Assembly (NCBI RefSeq): GCF_003268885.1
Contig: NZ_QLSX01000008.1
Coordinates: 62,001-126,000 of the forward strand
From: Onishia taeanensis
Lineage (GTDB): Bacteria > Pseudomonadota > Gammaproteobacteria > Pseudomonadales > Halomonadaceae
Reading direction: 5' to 3'
Length of the DNA stretch: 64,000 nucleotides
In this document: positions 39,743 to 48,093 of the stretch, one piece after another
Position numbering within the stretch: the stretch's first letter is position 1
How the letters are laid out: each line of letters starts with the position of its first letter
Notes under the pieces: model-generated
The model's input: the letters and a program-made list of their open reading frames with translations, nothing else
Database searches by the model: none
What the model was told of the DNA's origin: nothing
Made by a program: the position numbers and the translations under genes

Positions 39743-41032
39743 ATGGCTGACAGAAAAGCACATTTGACGATAGATGGTCTGGACGAGGCTATCGAGCTGC
39801 CGGTCTATTCCGGCACCGCGGGCCCCGACGTCATCGACGTGCGCAAGCTTAGCGCGGCGGGCCTGTTCACTTATGACCCAGGCTTCATGGCAACCTCCGC
39901 CACCGAGTCAGCCATTACCTTCATCGATGGCGGCAACGGCATTTTGCTGCATCGTGGCTACCCGATCGACCAGCTGGCCGCTCACTCTGACTTCCCGGAG
40001 CTCTCCTACTTGCTGCTGTTCGGCGAACTGCCGACCGCCGAACAGTACGAAGAGTTCGAGCGCACCGTGCGCAGCCACACCATGGTCCACGAGCAACTGT
40101 CCAACTTCTATAAGGGCTTCCGTCGCGACGCCCACCCGATGTCGATCATGTGCGGTGTGATCGGTGGCCTGGCCGCCTTCTATCACGACCATATGGACAT
40201 CACGCGCGAGGAGGACCGCCGCATCAGCGCGATTCGTCTGATCGCCAAGATGCCAACACTGGCTGCCATGTGTCATAAGTACAACATCGGCCAGCCCTTC
40301 ATGTATCCGCGTAATGACCTGAATTACGCCGAGAACTTCCTGTACATGATGTTCGGCAACCCCTGCGAGACCTACGAGATCAACCCGGTGTTCGCCAAGG
40401 CCATGGACCGCATCTTCATGCTGCATGCCGACCATGAGCAGAACGCCTCGACCTCTACGGTTCGCCTGGCCGGCTCCACTGGCGCCAATCCTTACGCCTG
40501 CATCAGCGCCGGTATTGCAGCACTCTGGGGCCCGGCCCACGGCGGCGCCAACGAGGCCGTGCTGAACATGCTCGACGAGATCGGCGACGATTCCGAGGAG
40601 AACATCCAGGCCTTCATCGATCGCGCCAAGGACAAGAACGACCCGTTCAAGCTGATGGGTTTCGGCCACCGGGTCTATCGCAACTTCGACCCGCGCGCCA
40701 AGGTCATGAAGGAAACCTGCGACCAGGTACTCAGCGAACTGGGCATGGCCGACGACCCGCAGCTCAAGATCGCCAAGCGCCTCGAACAGATCGCCTTGGA
40801 AGACGACTACTTCATCGAGCGCAAGCTCTATCCCAACGTCGACTTCTATTCCGGCATCATCCTCAAGGCGATTGGCATTCCCACCAACATGTTCACGGTG
40901 ATCTTTGCGGTGTCGCGCACCATCGGCTGGATCTCGCACTGGAACGAGATGATCAGCAGCGGCAATTACAAGATCGGCCGCCCGCGCCAGCTCTACACCG
41001 GCTACACCCAGCGCGATTACCCGGCCAAGTAA
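39743..41032 (+). CDS. gltA: citrate synthase
   Basis: 429-aa type II citrate synthase condensing acetyl-CoA and oxaloacetate. Catalytic residues visible: His in [12 protein letters not shown] (about 266), His in [15 protein letters not shown] (about 309) and Asp in [13 protein letters not shown] (about 367). [21 protein letters not shown] is also diagnostic. The ATG at 39743 has GAGGAG upstream and fits the hexameric gram-negative N-terminus; the open frame from 39650 is leader. A terminator follows. Confidence 0.97.
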   Translation: MADRKAHLTIDGLDEAIELPVYSGTAGPDVIDVRKLSAAGLFTYDPGFMATSATESAITFIDGGNGILLHRGYPIDQLAAHSDFPELSYLLLFGELPTAEQYEEFERTVRSHTMVHEQLSNFYKGFRRDAHPMSIMCGVIGGLAAFYHDHMDITREEDRRISAIRLIAKMPTLAAMCHKYNIGQPFMYPRNDLNYAENFLYMMFGNPCETYEINPVFAKAMDRIFMLHADHEQNASTSTVRLAGSTGANPYACISAGIAALWGPAHGGANEAVLNMLDEIGDDSEENIQAFIDRAKDKNDPFKLMGFGHRVYRNFDPRAKVMKETCDQVLSELGMADDPQLKIAKRLEQIALEDDYFIERKLYPNVDFYSGIILKAIGIPTNMFTVIFAVSRTIGWISHWNEMISSGNYKIGRPRQLYTGYTQRDYPAK

Positions 41033-41056
41033 GCCAACGTGATTGCGTCATGAATG

Positions 41057-41086
41057 AAAGAGGTCGCCCACGGGCGGCCTCTTTTT
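41057..41086 (+). terminator. terminator after gltA
   Basis: Stem AGAGGTCGCCC / GGGCGGCCTCT with one G-T pair and a short ACG loop region, followed by TTTTT. Its T-run runs into the 16-bp repeat array. Confidence 0.88.
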
Positions 41087-41162
41087 GCATGCCTCTAGTG
41101 GCGCGTGCTCTTATTTGCGTATGACTCGAATTGCGCATGCCCTGATTTGCGTATGCCCCGAC
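41083..41162. repeat. degenerate tandem array, five 16-bp units
   Basis: Units in register: TTTTGCATGCCTCTAG, TGGCGCGTGCTCTTAT, TTGCGTATGACTCGAA, TTGCGCATGCCCTGAT and TTGCGTATGCCCCGAC. The core TGCG-ATG-C is kept. It fills the space between the gltA terminator and the ribosome site of the next gene. Confidence 0.85.
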
Positions 41163-41194
41163 GACGGTGGCTGCCAATCCACAAGGAGATCAAG

Positions 41195-42079
41195 ATGAGT
41201 GACAACGCCATCCAGACCGTCAGCTTCATTGGCCTTGGCGTCATGGGGTATCCCATGGCCGGTCACCTGGCCAAGGCAGGCTATACGGTGCGGGTCTACA
41301 ACCGCACCGCCGCCAAGGCCGAGACCTGGACAAACGACTATGCCGGCAGCCATCACGCCACGCCCAAGGAAGCCGCCGAGGGGGCCGACCTGGTACTGGT
41401 ATGCGTCGGAAACGATGATGACGTACGCCAGGTCTCGCTGGGCGAGGACGGCGCCCTTCACGGCATGCACGAGGGCGCGGTGCTGGTCGATCACACCACC
41501 GCCTCGGCCAACCTGGCACATGAGCTCGATGCCGCTTGCCGGGCGCAGGGAGTTGCCTTTATCGATGCCCCGGTCTCGGGCGGCCAACAGGGGGCAGAGA
41601 AGGGAGCCCTGACGATCATGTGCGGTGGCGAAGAAGCCGATTTCCAGCGCGTGCAGGGCGCCCTTGACGTCTATGCGCGGGCACTCAACCTGCTCGGCCC
41701 TGCCGGCAGCGGCCAGATGACCAAGATGGTCAACCAGATCTGCATCGCCGGCGTCGTTCAGGGTCTTGCCGAGGGCCTGCACTTCGCTGAACAGGCGGGG
41801 CTCGATCGCGAACAGGTCATTGAGGTGATTTCCCAGGGAGCCGCCGGCTCATGGCAGATGGAAAATCGCCACAAGACCATGATCGAGAATGAGTACGACC
41901 ATGGCTTCGCGGTGAACTGGATGCGCAAGGACCTGGCCATCTGCCTCGACCAAGCGCGAGAGCTCGACGCCCGCCTGCCCATCACCGCACTGGTCGATCA
42001 ATTCTACGGCGATGTCCAGGCCATGGGCGGAGGCCGCTGGGACACCTCATCGCTGCTCAAGCGCCTCCGCCGCGACTGA
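41195..42079 (+). CDS. NAD(P)-dependent 3-hydroxyisobutyrate-dehydrogenase-family oxidoreductase
   Basis: 294-aa beta-hydroxyacid dehydrogenase. N-terminal Rossmann GLGVMGYPMAGHLAKAG, substrate-binding DAPVSGGQQGAEKGALTIMCGG (about residues 122-143), and the catalytic lysine in GSGQMTKMVNQ (about K177). The N-terminal NR-T motif (YNRTAAK) at the cofactor 2' position suggests NADPH use. It could be a tartronate semialdehyde reductase, 3-hydroxyisobutyrate dehydrogenase or a succinate semialdehyde reductase; sequence alone does not decide. The ATG at 41195 has AAGGAG upstream. Single gene after gltA. Confidence 0.85.
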   Translation: MSDNAIQTVSFIGLGVMGYPMAGHLAKAGYTVRVYNRTAAKAETWTNDYAGSHHATPKEAAEGADLVLVCVGNDDDVRQVSLGEDGALHGMHEGAVLVDHTTASANLAHELDAACRAQGVAFIDAPVSGGQQGAEKGALTIMCGGEEADFQRVQGALDVYARALNLLGPAGSGQMTKMVNQICIAGVVQGLAEGLHFAEQAGLDREQVIEVISQGAAGSWQMENRHKTMIENEYDHGFAVNWMRKDLAICLDQARELDARLPITALVDQFYGDVQAMGGGRWDTSSLLKRLRRD

Positions 42080-42128
42080 CGCCACCCGCTGACCGCTACC
42101 ACCTACCCACTCAGACGCTTCCACCCAA

Positions 42129-42149
42129 GGCCCGGGCGCTCCCCGGGCC
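42129..42149 (+). terminator. GC-rich hairpin after dehydrogenase gene
   Basis: Eight-bp arms GGCCCGGG / CCCGGGCC around CGCTC, about 50 bp after the stop. No T-run, so termination is uncertain. Confidence 0.5.
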
Positions 42150-42208
42150 GACTTGTCACCCCATCCGCCCCGCAATATCTCCCCCCTATCGGCATCGTCA
42201 GCCTCGGC

Positions 42209-42283
42209 ATGGCGCGACTCACCATATAACGACTCACCATATAACGACTCACCATGAACCGACCCAACATGGAAAGGCTCAGC
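42209..42283. repeat. tandem array, five 15-bp units
   Basis: ATGGCGCGACTCACC, ATATAACGACTCACC (twice), ATGAACCGACCCAAC and ATGGAAAGGCTCAGC in unbroken 15-bp register. Because 15 is a multiple of three, the minus strand reads a repeating five-residue pattern, but no gene context supports translation. Confidence 0.92.
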
Positions 42284-42523
42284 CTGGAAGCCACCGACAT
42301 CCCGACAAGGCCTCACGCTGGCATTCGATACAGGCCGCGACGCCTGACAGAACGCAAGGCATGAAACAGGAACAGCGGGGGATTTACCCTTGCTTACTGC
42401 ACAAGGTTTGTCGAAGCCTCATACCGGCAATTCCTGCTTTGGGGTCGATCGGAGGGCACGATGGACACTGGTTTTTGCCTGCCGTTGGCCTTGGTACCCC
42501 AGCTGTTTACAGGCCTCATCGCG

Positions 42524-42700
42524 TTTTCCACACTTTCTGTGGATAAGTCTGTTTAAAACCTTGAGAAAACTGCCAGCAGCCACCATGACAGGGGGGTTAC
42601 GCTCAGATTGATTATTTTTTGACCAATAGTAACTTGTTGATTTTAATGCTTTTATTTAAAATTGCGTGACAGGGGTTGACGAGTACAAGAATTATGCACA
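42524..42700. other. DnaA-box-like cluster with AT-rich stretch
   Basis: TTTTCCACA at 42524-42532, TTATCCACA on the minus strand at 42538-42546, and TTATGCACA at 42692-42700. The last two fit the DnaA consensus TTATNCACA. Between them 42604-42662 is strongly AT-rich for this genome. Genes typical of oriC (dnaA, rpmH, mnmG) are absent, so this is noted as a DnaA-binding candidate rather than an origin. Confidence 0.4.
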
Positions 42701-42876
42701 AGACGAAGCGGCGACAAAGGGGACGTGGACAACTCGGCGCCCATGTCAAGTATCAAGAAGGCCAAATCGGCGGATGACGCCAGAATCGGCTATAGCGGAG
42801 CGGACATGACCCGAAGTCACCAGAACGGTGTAGGTCAAGTTCAATAGAAGGGGGATCAGACGGAATGACAGCGACA

Positions 42877-42900
42877 AAAAAAGACGCCTCGGGCGTCTGG
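42877..42900 (-). terminator. terminator of the tRNA operon
   Basis: Minus strand: stem AGACGCC / GGCGTCT with CGA loop (42883-42899) followed by seven T. It lies 36 bp beyond the tRNA-Glu 3' end. Confidence 0.9.
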
Positions 42901-42935
42901 TCTCTTATGCTGACAACTGCTGTAGGAGAATCGGG

Positions 42936-43011
42936 TGGCGTCCCATAGGGGGTTCGAACCCCTGTCACTGCCGTGAAAGGGCAGTGTCCTGGACCACTAG
43001 ACGAATGGGAC
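42936..43011 (-). tRNA. tRNA-Glu (TTC)
   Basis: 76 nt with encoded CCA. Acceptor stem GTCCCAT / ATGGGAC, anticodon loop CCCTTTCACGG with anticodon TTC, T-loop GGTTCGAACC. Close to E. coli tRNA-Glu throughout. Encoded after tRNA-Ala and the gene for its own synthetase, gltX. Confidence 0.97.
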
Positions 43012-43032
43012 GCATTGTAACCCGTTCTTTTT

Positions 43033-43050
43033 CCGAAATGAGAATTTCGG
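43033..43050 (-). other. hairpin between the tRNAs
   Basis: Perfect seven-bp stem CCGAAAT / ATTTCGG with a four-base loop between tRNA-Ala and tRNA-Glu, probably part of the processed spacer. Confidence 0.6.
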
Positions 43051-43057
43051 ACGAGAT

Positions 43058-43133
43058 TGGTGGAGCCTAGCGGGATCGAACCGCTGACCTCAACACTGCC
43101 AGTGTTGCGCTCTCCCAGCTGAGCTAAGGCCCC
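43058..43133 (-). tRNA. tRNA-Ala (GGC)
   Basis: 76 nt with encoded CCA. It starts GGGGCCTTAGCTCAGCTGGG, has anticodon loop ACTGGCAGT with anticodon GGC, T-loop GGTTCGATCC, and ends GGCTCCACCA. First of two tRNAs read from the promoter at 43156-43184. Confidence 0.97.
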
Positions 43134-43155
43134 GTGTCTCTCGAGAACGAGGCGT

Positions 43156-43184
43156 ATATTACTGATGCGCCCCGCTCTCGTCAA
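43156..43184 (-). promoter_or_regulatory. sigma-70 promoter of tRNA-Ala/tRNA-Glu
   Basis: Minus strand -35 TTGACG (43179-43184), 17-bp spacer, -10 TAATAT (43156-43161). The GC-rich discriminator GCCTCG just after the -10 is typical of stringently controlled stable-RNA promoters. Confidence 0.82.
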
Positions 43185-43212
43185 TATACTTCGGCAACTT
43201 TATCGTAGCGAC

Positions 43213-44691
43213 CTATAGCTCGCGGAATTCCTTCTCGAGGCGCTTGGCCTGCTTCTTCGACACGCCCCCGAGCACCGCGATGGCGTGGCGCAAACGCGCG
43301 CGAGTCATGTCGGAGCCGAGGATGGCCATGGCATCCATCACCGAGGTGGAAGTCGCCGAGCCGGTGATCGCGATGAACACCGGCGCCAGGAAGGCCTTCA
43401 TCTTGAGCTCGAAGTGCTCGCCCAGCAGTTTGACCTCAGCAAGCAGCGACTCCTTGTCCCAGCGGGTCACGCCCTCGAGGCGCCAGACCAAGAACTGCAG
43501 CAGCTTGACCAGCTCATCACGCTCGAGCTTAACGCTTGAAAAGCTCGACTCATCGATGGCCGGCAGACCCGAGAAGAAGTGCCCGGCCAGCGGCATTACC
43601 TGGGACAGGGTATCCACCCGGGGGCGCACCTGAGGCAGGATCTCGCGGACATAGTCTTCGTTGAAGGCCCAGTCGCGCAGCGCCTGCAGTAGGGCCGCAT
43701 CGTCCAGATCCTCGCGGATATAGACGCCGTTGAGCCAGGTCAGCTTCTCCAAGTCGAAAACCGGGCCGCCGAGGGACACACGCTGCACATCGAAGTGCGC
43801 CATCATCTCGTCGAGGGTGAATTTCTCGCGCTCGTCGGGCATCGACCAGCCCATGCGACCCAGGTAGTTGGTGACGGCCTGTGGCAGGAAACCCATGCGA
43901 CGATAATAGTTGATCGAGGTTGGGTTCTTGCGCTTGGAGAGCTTCGACTTGTCCGGATTGCGCAGCAGCGGCATGTGGCAGAGGGTCGGCATCGGCCAGC
44001 CGAAATACTCATACAGCAGCTGATGCTTGGGCGCTGAGTTGATCCACTCTTCGCCGCGCAGCACATGGGTGATCCCCATCAGGTGGTCGTCGACCACATT
44101 GGCCAGATGGTAGGTCGGCATGCCGTCGGACTTGAGCAGGATCTGCGCATCGACCTGGGTCCACTCGACCTCAATAGTGCCACGCAGCATGTCCTCGACC
44201 ACGCAGGTCCCTTCGCCGGGCACGTTCATGCGTACCACATAGGGCCAGCCCTCGGCCTCGCGACGCGCATGCTCCTCGGCGGGCAGTGCCAGGTCGGCCG
44301 GTTTGAGCGCCATGTGCTGACCGGCGGCCTTGCGCGACTCGCGCAGCTCGTCGAGCTCTTCACTGGTGCGGTAGCATTTGAAGGCATGTCCCGCTTCGAG
44401 CAGCTGACGGGCGTGCTCGGCATAGATATCACCGCGCTCGCTTTGCCGGTAGGGGCCATGGGGGCCGCCGACATCCGGGCCCTCGTCCCAATCCAGACCC
44501 AGCCATTGCAGGGAATCGAGAATCATCTGCTCGGATTCTGCGGTGGAGCGTTCGCGGTCGGTATCTTCGATGCGCAGGATGAACTGGCCACCGTGAGCGC
44601 GGGCGAAGCACAGGTTGAACAGTGCGATGTAGGCGGTGCCCACGTGGGGATCGCCGGTGGGGGACGGCGCGATGCGGGTACGTACGGTCAT
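43213..44691 (-). CDS. gltX: glutamyl-tRNA synthetase
   Basis: 492-aa class I synthetase charging tRNA-Glu. The HIGH-type motif is [13 protein letters not shown] near the N-terminus and the KMSKS-type motif is [12 protein letters not shown] near residue 245. [10 protein letters not shown] and [11 protein letters not shown] are also typical. Of the Pseudomonas rather than E. coli subtype by its opening. The ATG at 44691 begins the family sequence; the frame open to 44796 is not family-like. tRNA-Ala and tRNA-Glu follow on the same strand. Confidence 0.95.
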   Translation of the reverse strand: MTVRTRIAPSPTGDPHVGTAYIALFNLCFARAHGGQFILRIEDTDRERSTAESEQMILDSLQWLGLDWDEGPDVGGPHGPYRQSERGDIYAEHARQLLEAGHAFKCYRTSEELDELRESRKAAGQHMALKPADLALPAEEHARREAEGWPYVVRMNVPGEGTCVVEDMLRGTIEVEWTQVDAQILLKSDGMPTYHLANVVDDHLMGITHVLRGEEWINSAPKHQLLYEYFGWPMPTLCHMPLLRNPDKSKLSKRKNPTSINYYRRMGFLPQAVTNYLGRMGWSMPDEREKFTLDEMMAHFDVQRVSLGGPVFDLEKLTWLNGVYIREDLDDAALLQALRDWAFNEDYVREILPQVRPRVDTLSQVMPLAGHFFSGLPAIDESSFSSVKLERDELVKLLQFLVWRLEGVTRWDKESLLAEVKLLGEHFELKMKAFLAPVFIAITGSATSTSVMDAMAILGSDMTRARLRHAIAVLGGVSKKQAKRLEKEFREL

Positions 44692-44828
44692 GTCGATCGA
44701 TCCATGGGTGGTTGAAACCTGGTGGGGCATTATACGCACTCCCTCGTCCCCCATCAGCCGGGAATCATTCGCGCCTCGCCGAGTCCATAGCCCCACCGGC
44801 TCGACTTGGCTCTCTTGAGCTCCACCAT

Positions 44829-44852
44829 GACAAGGACAACGACAAGGACGCG
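44829..44852. repeat. 12-bp tandem duplication at a ribosome site
   Basis: GACAAGGACAAC then GACAAGGACGCG, immediately before the ATG of the short-chain dehydrogenase. The duplication copies the AAGGAC ribosome-binding word. Confidence 0.75.
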
Positions 44853-44855
44853 CCC

Positions 44856-45596
44856 ATGCTCAAACATCTTCCCGATAACTTCACGGCCGTGATCACCGGC
44901 GCTGGCGGCGGCATCGGCCGGGCCATGCTCGAGGCGCTGCTTGAAAGCCCGCGCCTGGGATGCGTGATCGCCGTTTCACGCCAGACGCCTGACCATGACG
45001 ACCCGCGCCTCACCCACCTGGCACTGGACGTCACCACCGACCAAGGCCTCGACGCGCTGGCGGACCACCTTGCTGGCACCCCCGTGCACCTCGTCTTCAA
45101 TGCCATCGGCACCCTGCACGACGAACAACGCGGGATCGCCCCCGAGAAGAAACTCGATGAGCTAAGCTTCGCTGCCCTCGAGCATCTCTATCACATCAAT
45201 GCGGCCACACCGGCGATGCTGCTTCAGGCACTGACGCCGTCGCTCAAGGGCAAGCATCCCACCATCTTCGCCAGCCTTTCGGCGCGGGTCGGCTCAATCG
45301 GCGACAACGGCCTCGGCGGCTGGTACGCCTATCGCGCCAGCAAGGCGGCCCACAACATGCTGCTGAAGGGCGCAAGCGTCGAACTCAGGCGTCTCAACAA
45401 GCAGGCCATCCTGCTAAGCCTGCACCCGGGGACCACCGATACCGCGCTATCCAAGCCCTTCCAGGCTCGGGTGCCCGAAGGCAAGCTGTTCACGCCTACC
45501 TTCGTGGCCGAACGGCTACTCGAGGTAATGGATGCCCGCACCCCCGCCGACAGCGGCAGCTTTTGGGACTGGGCCGGAGAGCCGATCCCCTGGTAA
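44856..45596 (+). CDS. short-chain dehydrogenase/reductase
   Basis: 246-aa SDR. Cofactor loop [11 protein letters not shown] (residues about 13-23), NAIGTLHD in place of the usual NNAG strand, and catalytic Tyr-x3-Lys in YRASK (Y159, K163). The extended C-terminus [16 protein letters not shown] fits the CsgA/YbbO-like group. Substrate unknown. AAGGAC precedes the ATG at 44856. Convergent with a LysR gene. Confidence 0.87.
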   Translation: MLKHLPDNFTAVITGAGGGIGRAMLEALLESPRLGCVIAVSRQTPDHDDPRLTHLALDVTTDQGLDALADHLAGTPVHLVFNAIGTLHDEQRGIAPEKKLDELSFAALEHLYHINAATPAMLLQALTPSLKGKHPTIFASLSARVGSIGDNGLGGWYAYRASKAAHNMLLKGASVELRRLNKQAILLSLHPGTTDTALSKPFQARVPEGKLFTPTFVAERLLEVMDARTPADSGSFWDWAGEPIPW

Positions 45597-45651
45597 GCGC
45601 ATTTGCTTGGAGCATCTGCTTACGGACCCTCGATGATCGGCCGGGTGGCTA

Positions 45652-46548
45652 TTACAGCACCAGGTTTTCACGAAACCAGTCGGTGATGAAATCCAGGTAG
45701 GCGCGGGTCTTGTCCGGCAGGTACTTTCGGGAGCGAAACAGCACTAGCATGCTGCCATGCTCGTTCCAGTAGGGCTGCAGCAGCGGCACCAGCCGCCCTT
45801 CGGCCACCGCCGAACGGGCGGCGAAGGTCGGCAGGTAGGCAAGGCCGAAACCGGCCTTGGCCGCCTCTACCACCCCCAGCAGGTTGTTGATGACAAGCCG
45901 TGAGTGGGGCTCGATGTCCAGCGGCTGGCCATTGAGTGAAAAGCGCCAATGCGCGCCCAGGTCATAGTTGCCGTAGAAGATGGTGTCGTGGTCGCGAATG
46001 TCCTGGGGATGCACAGGGTCGGTGACCCTCGCCAGATACTCCGGCGCCGCATAGAGGCCATAGACCACCTTGCACAGCGGACGCGAAACCAGACTAGAAG
46101 GCGGCAGCGGTCCCATGCGGATGGCCAGATCGACGGCGTCGTCGATGGGCTCGAAGCGCTGATCCTCGAGCAGGATCTCCACCGCGACGTCAGGATAGCG
46201 TCGCATGAAGGCGGTGGTCGGCTCTGCCAGATACATGAAGCCGAAACTGACCTGGGCACTGACCTTGAGCTGGCCACGCGGCCTTGCCGTGACCGACTGT
46301 ACCTGCGCCTCGGCGGCATCCAGCTCCTCGCGGATGCGCAGGCCGTGTTCGTAATAGATCTGCCCCGCTTCGGTGAGGTGCAGCGAGCGGGTCGAACGAT
46401 GCAGCAGGTTGACCCCCAGCTCATCTTCCAGTGCCGCCACACGCTTGGAAGCCATGGACTTGGAAATCCCCAAGCGACGCGAGGCAGCGGTGAAACTGCC
46501 CGCTCTCACCACCTCGACGAAGACCCTGAGTGCATCGAGTACTGCCAT
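45652..46548 (-). CDS. LysR-family transcriptional regulator (CrgA/DmlR-like)
   Basis: 298-aa regulator. N-terminal winged helix with VEVVRAGSFTAASRRLGIS and KSMASKRVAALEDELGVNLLHRSTR, linker helix to about residue 85, then an effector domain of the CrgA/DmlR type (SFGFMYLAEPTTAFMRRYPDVAVE). Effector unknown. A 27-bp palindrome starts 28 bp upstream of its start codon and is the likely autoregulatory operator. Its partner gene is not obvious: nothing convincing is divergent from it, and the SDR gene is convergent. Confidence 0.88.
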   Translation of the reverse strand: MAVLDALRVFVEVVRAGSFTAASRRLGISKSMASKRVAALEDELGVNLLHRSTRSLHLTEAGQIYYEHGLRIREELDAAEAQVQSVTARPRGQLKVSAQVSFGFMYLAEPTTAFMRRYPDVAVEILLEDQRFEPIDDAVDLAIRMGPLPPSSLVSRPLCKVVYGLYAAPEYLARVTDPVHPQDIRDHDTIFYGNYDLGAHWRFSLNGQPLDIEPHSRLVINNLLGVVEAAKAGFGLAYLPTFAARSAVAEGRLVPLLQPYWNEHGSMLVLFRSRKYLPDKTRAYLDFITDWFRENLVL

Positions 46549-46575
46549 CGTCGGCTCCTTAGCGATACGTTCGAG

Positions 46576-46602
46576 CTAGTGTTTCCAAATTGGAAACACT
46601 AG
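46576..46602. promoter_or_regulatory. 27-bp perfect palindrome upstream of the LysR gene
   Basis: Arms CTAGTGTTTCCAA and TTGGAAACACTAG are exact complements around a single A (46589). It lies 28-54 bp upstream of the LysR start codon, as expected for an operator. Confidence 0.85.
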
Positions 46603-46746
46603 TTTTCGATTGTACCCACTTATTCCGCAAAGGCCGACTCCCTATACTGCTCAGGCGTGTTCAAGGCAGGCCCAAATCACCTCCTTGGCCACGTCAACGT
46701 CATCAGGCGCAGGCAATCCCGCCATCGCCTGGATGTCGCCTTCAGT

Positions 46747-46815
46747 GCATTTCTTTTTTGCGTGACCGGCAAGACCGGCACGCATTTCTTTTTTATCCGC
46801 CAGTTATCCGCCAGC
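46747..46815. repeat. nested short duplications
   Basis: GCATTTCTTTTTT occurs at 46747-46759 and 46782-46794. Between them GACCGGCAA/GACCGGCAC is a 9-bp tandem (46764-46781), and just after comes an 11-bp tandem TATCCGCCAGT/TATCCGCCAGC (46794-46815). Confidence 0.88.
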
Positions 46816-46897
46816 CTTTTCCTCTTCGACACGACTCTCGCCTTCTACCCTCGACCGAAGACCTCTCATCTCGGGAAGGACTCGCGGCTTTCTTTTA

Positions 46898-46974
46898 CTA
46901 GCGACCTGGTAGCAACCTCCTAACTACTTTCAAGCTACCTCCTGGCAACTTTCTAGCCACTTACGGGCAACCCC
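46898..46974. repeat. degenerate tandem array, seven 11-bp units
   Basis: CTAGCGACCTG, GTAGCAACCTC, CTAACTACTTT, CAAGCTACCTC, CTGGCAACTTT, CTAGCCACTTA and CGGGCAACCCC in constant 11-bp register. Every unit has A at position 7 and C at position 8. Located 37 bp beyond the 3' end of a lipoprotein gene. Confidence 0.85.
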
Positions 46975-47011
46975 AGGCCGTGTCCCATTGGACTGACGCT
47001 CCCACGGGACG

Positions 47012-47617
47012 CTACTGATCGAACAGATACTCCTGGCGATACTCGATGACGTTGCCAAGCCCATGCGGCGAGCGTGCGACCAAGGGCCCGGTCAGATGCT
47101 CGCCGCTTGCGCCGATGCGCGCCTTGACCGCCGGCGGCTGCACGTCGGCCGCCGGCATCGACACGCGAATCAGATAGCGCCCGGCGACCAGCCCGCTGCC
47201 CGGGCCCAGCGGCCCGGCGGTGAAAAGTCCGTCACGGGCTTCGGTACGCACCTGCCAGTTGACGCCGCTGGCCTCGCGCTCCAGCACCACCAGCAGTTGG
47301 GTCCGGTCCGGCAGGTTGGTGCGCCCCGTCACCTCGAGACGCCGCGCCTTGGTCAGCTGCGTCGTCACGGTCACAGTGACGGGCTCGGTCAACGCTTCCG
47401 GCTTTTCAATTGACGATGTGGACGCCCCTGCTGGCACCGATGATGATGTCTGAGCCTGAGCGGAAGATGTCCCCTGGGTTCCCTCTTCGGACGGCGGAGC
47501 CGAGCCTCCTTCGCAACCGACAAGCATCAACAGTGATGCGACACAGAGTACGCCAGGCCGCCAATGCCAAGGCCATGCCCTCTTCAGAGTTATCGTCTTG
47601 CTGGCACCATCACGCAT
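47012..47617 (-). CDS. putative lipoprotein
   Basis: 201-aa exported lipoprotein. A hydrophobic segment ends in the lipobox LMLVGC, giving a lipidated Cys near residue 35, followed by a Ser/Thr/Gly/Ala-rich linker (about 35-70) and a beta-rich domain with repeated short strands (VTVTVTTQLTKARRLEVTG, RYLIRVSMP). I do not recognise the domain. The ATG at 47617 has GAGG upstream; an ATG at 47650 is also possible and would add 11 residues. Single gene. Confidence 0.72.
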   Translation of the reverse strand: MRDGASKTITLKRAWPWHWRPGVLCVASLLMLVGCEGGSAPPSEEGTQGTSSAQAQTSSSVPAGASTSSIEKPEALTEPVTVTVTTQLTKARRLEVTGRTNLPDRTQLLVVLEREASGVNWQVRTEARDGLFTAGPLGPGSGLVAGRYLIRVSMPAADVQPPAVKARIGASGEHLTGPLVARSPHGLGNVIEYRQEYLFDQ

Positions 47618-47760
47618 GCTTGCCTCTATCGCCCATTTGCTGTGCCTCATTCTGACGCCTGCAGTCCGTCATCGCGAGCATGATAGTTCGCATGGCAGAA
47701 AGTAAAACATGGCAGGTGCCAGCCGGATGAGAAAGCCTGCTCCGGCTCGGCGATAGAACA

Positions 47761-48093
47761 TCAGACGCCGGGTAGCTGCTCGGCGCAGTTCATGCAGCGC
47801 GTGGTATAAGGCAGCGCCGCTAACCGCTTGTCATCAATGGTGGTGCCACAGCGCTCGCAGCGCTCCCCTTCTCCCGCCTCGACCCGCTCGAGAGCATGCA
47901 TGACCTGCCTGAGTTCAGCTTCGGCCTCGTTCTCCAGAGAGTCGACCACCTCACTATTCTCAAGCTCGATAGACTGGTCTTCCATATCCTTGTCCAGCGC
48001 GCCTTCTGAGCGCTGCTTGCTGGCCTGATAGCGCTCGATACGGGCGATCAGGTCGTTTCGGAGGGCCTCGAGGGCCGCAGTGCGTTGACTCAT
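47761..48093 (-). CDS. DksA/TraR-type C4 zinc-finger protein
   Basis: 110-aa protein with an N-terminal helical hairpin (about residues 5-70, charged coiled coil) and a C-terminal Cys4 zinc finger CERCG...CMNC. This arrangement resembles the secondary-channel factor DksA, though shorter than E. coli DksA (151 aa) and closer to YbiI/TraR-like members. It may bind RNA polymerase; whether the acidic fingertip residues needed for ppGpp work are kept cannot be judged by eye. AAGGGA precedes the ATG at 48093. Confidence 0.82.
   Translation of the reverse strand: MSQRTAALEALRNDLIARIERYQASKQRSEGALDKDMEDQSIELENSEVVDSLENEAEAELRQVMHALERVEAGEGERCERCGTTIDDKRLAALPYTTRCMNCAEQLPGV

Larger units (their letters stand above)
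42080..42935. other. 856-bp region without a supported gene
   Basis: Between the dehydrogenase gene and tRNA-Glu. From left to right it holds a GC hairpin (42129-42149), a 15-bp tandem array (42209-42283), a stretch with three DnaA-box-like words flanking an AT-rich 60 bp (42524-42700), and the tRNA-operon terminator (42877-42900). Short open frames here show no homology-like features. Confidence 0.6.
46603..47011. other. non-coding gap rich in short duplications
   Basis: About 410 bp. It contains a cluster of nested duplications (46747-46815) and an 11-bp-period array (46898-46974). Short open frames on the plus strand (for example 46657-46923) look like translated non-coding DNA. Confidence 0.55.

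Noticed and set aside
42047-42316. Minus-strand frame with a GESLY-type repeat
   Set aside because: The repeat is just translation of the 15-bp tandem array; the frame overlaps the end of the dehydrogenase gene and has no ribosome site.
42524-42700. Chromosomal replication origin
   Set aside because: Too few DnaA-box words and no dnaA, dnaN, rpmH or mnmG nearby; kept only as a DnaA-binding candidate.
46657-46923. Plus-strand frame divergent from the LysR gene
   Set aside because: It reads through the nested duplications and has no family-like features, so it is not accepted as the LysR target.
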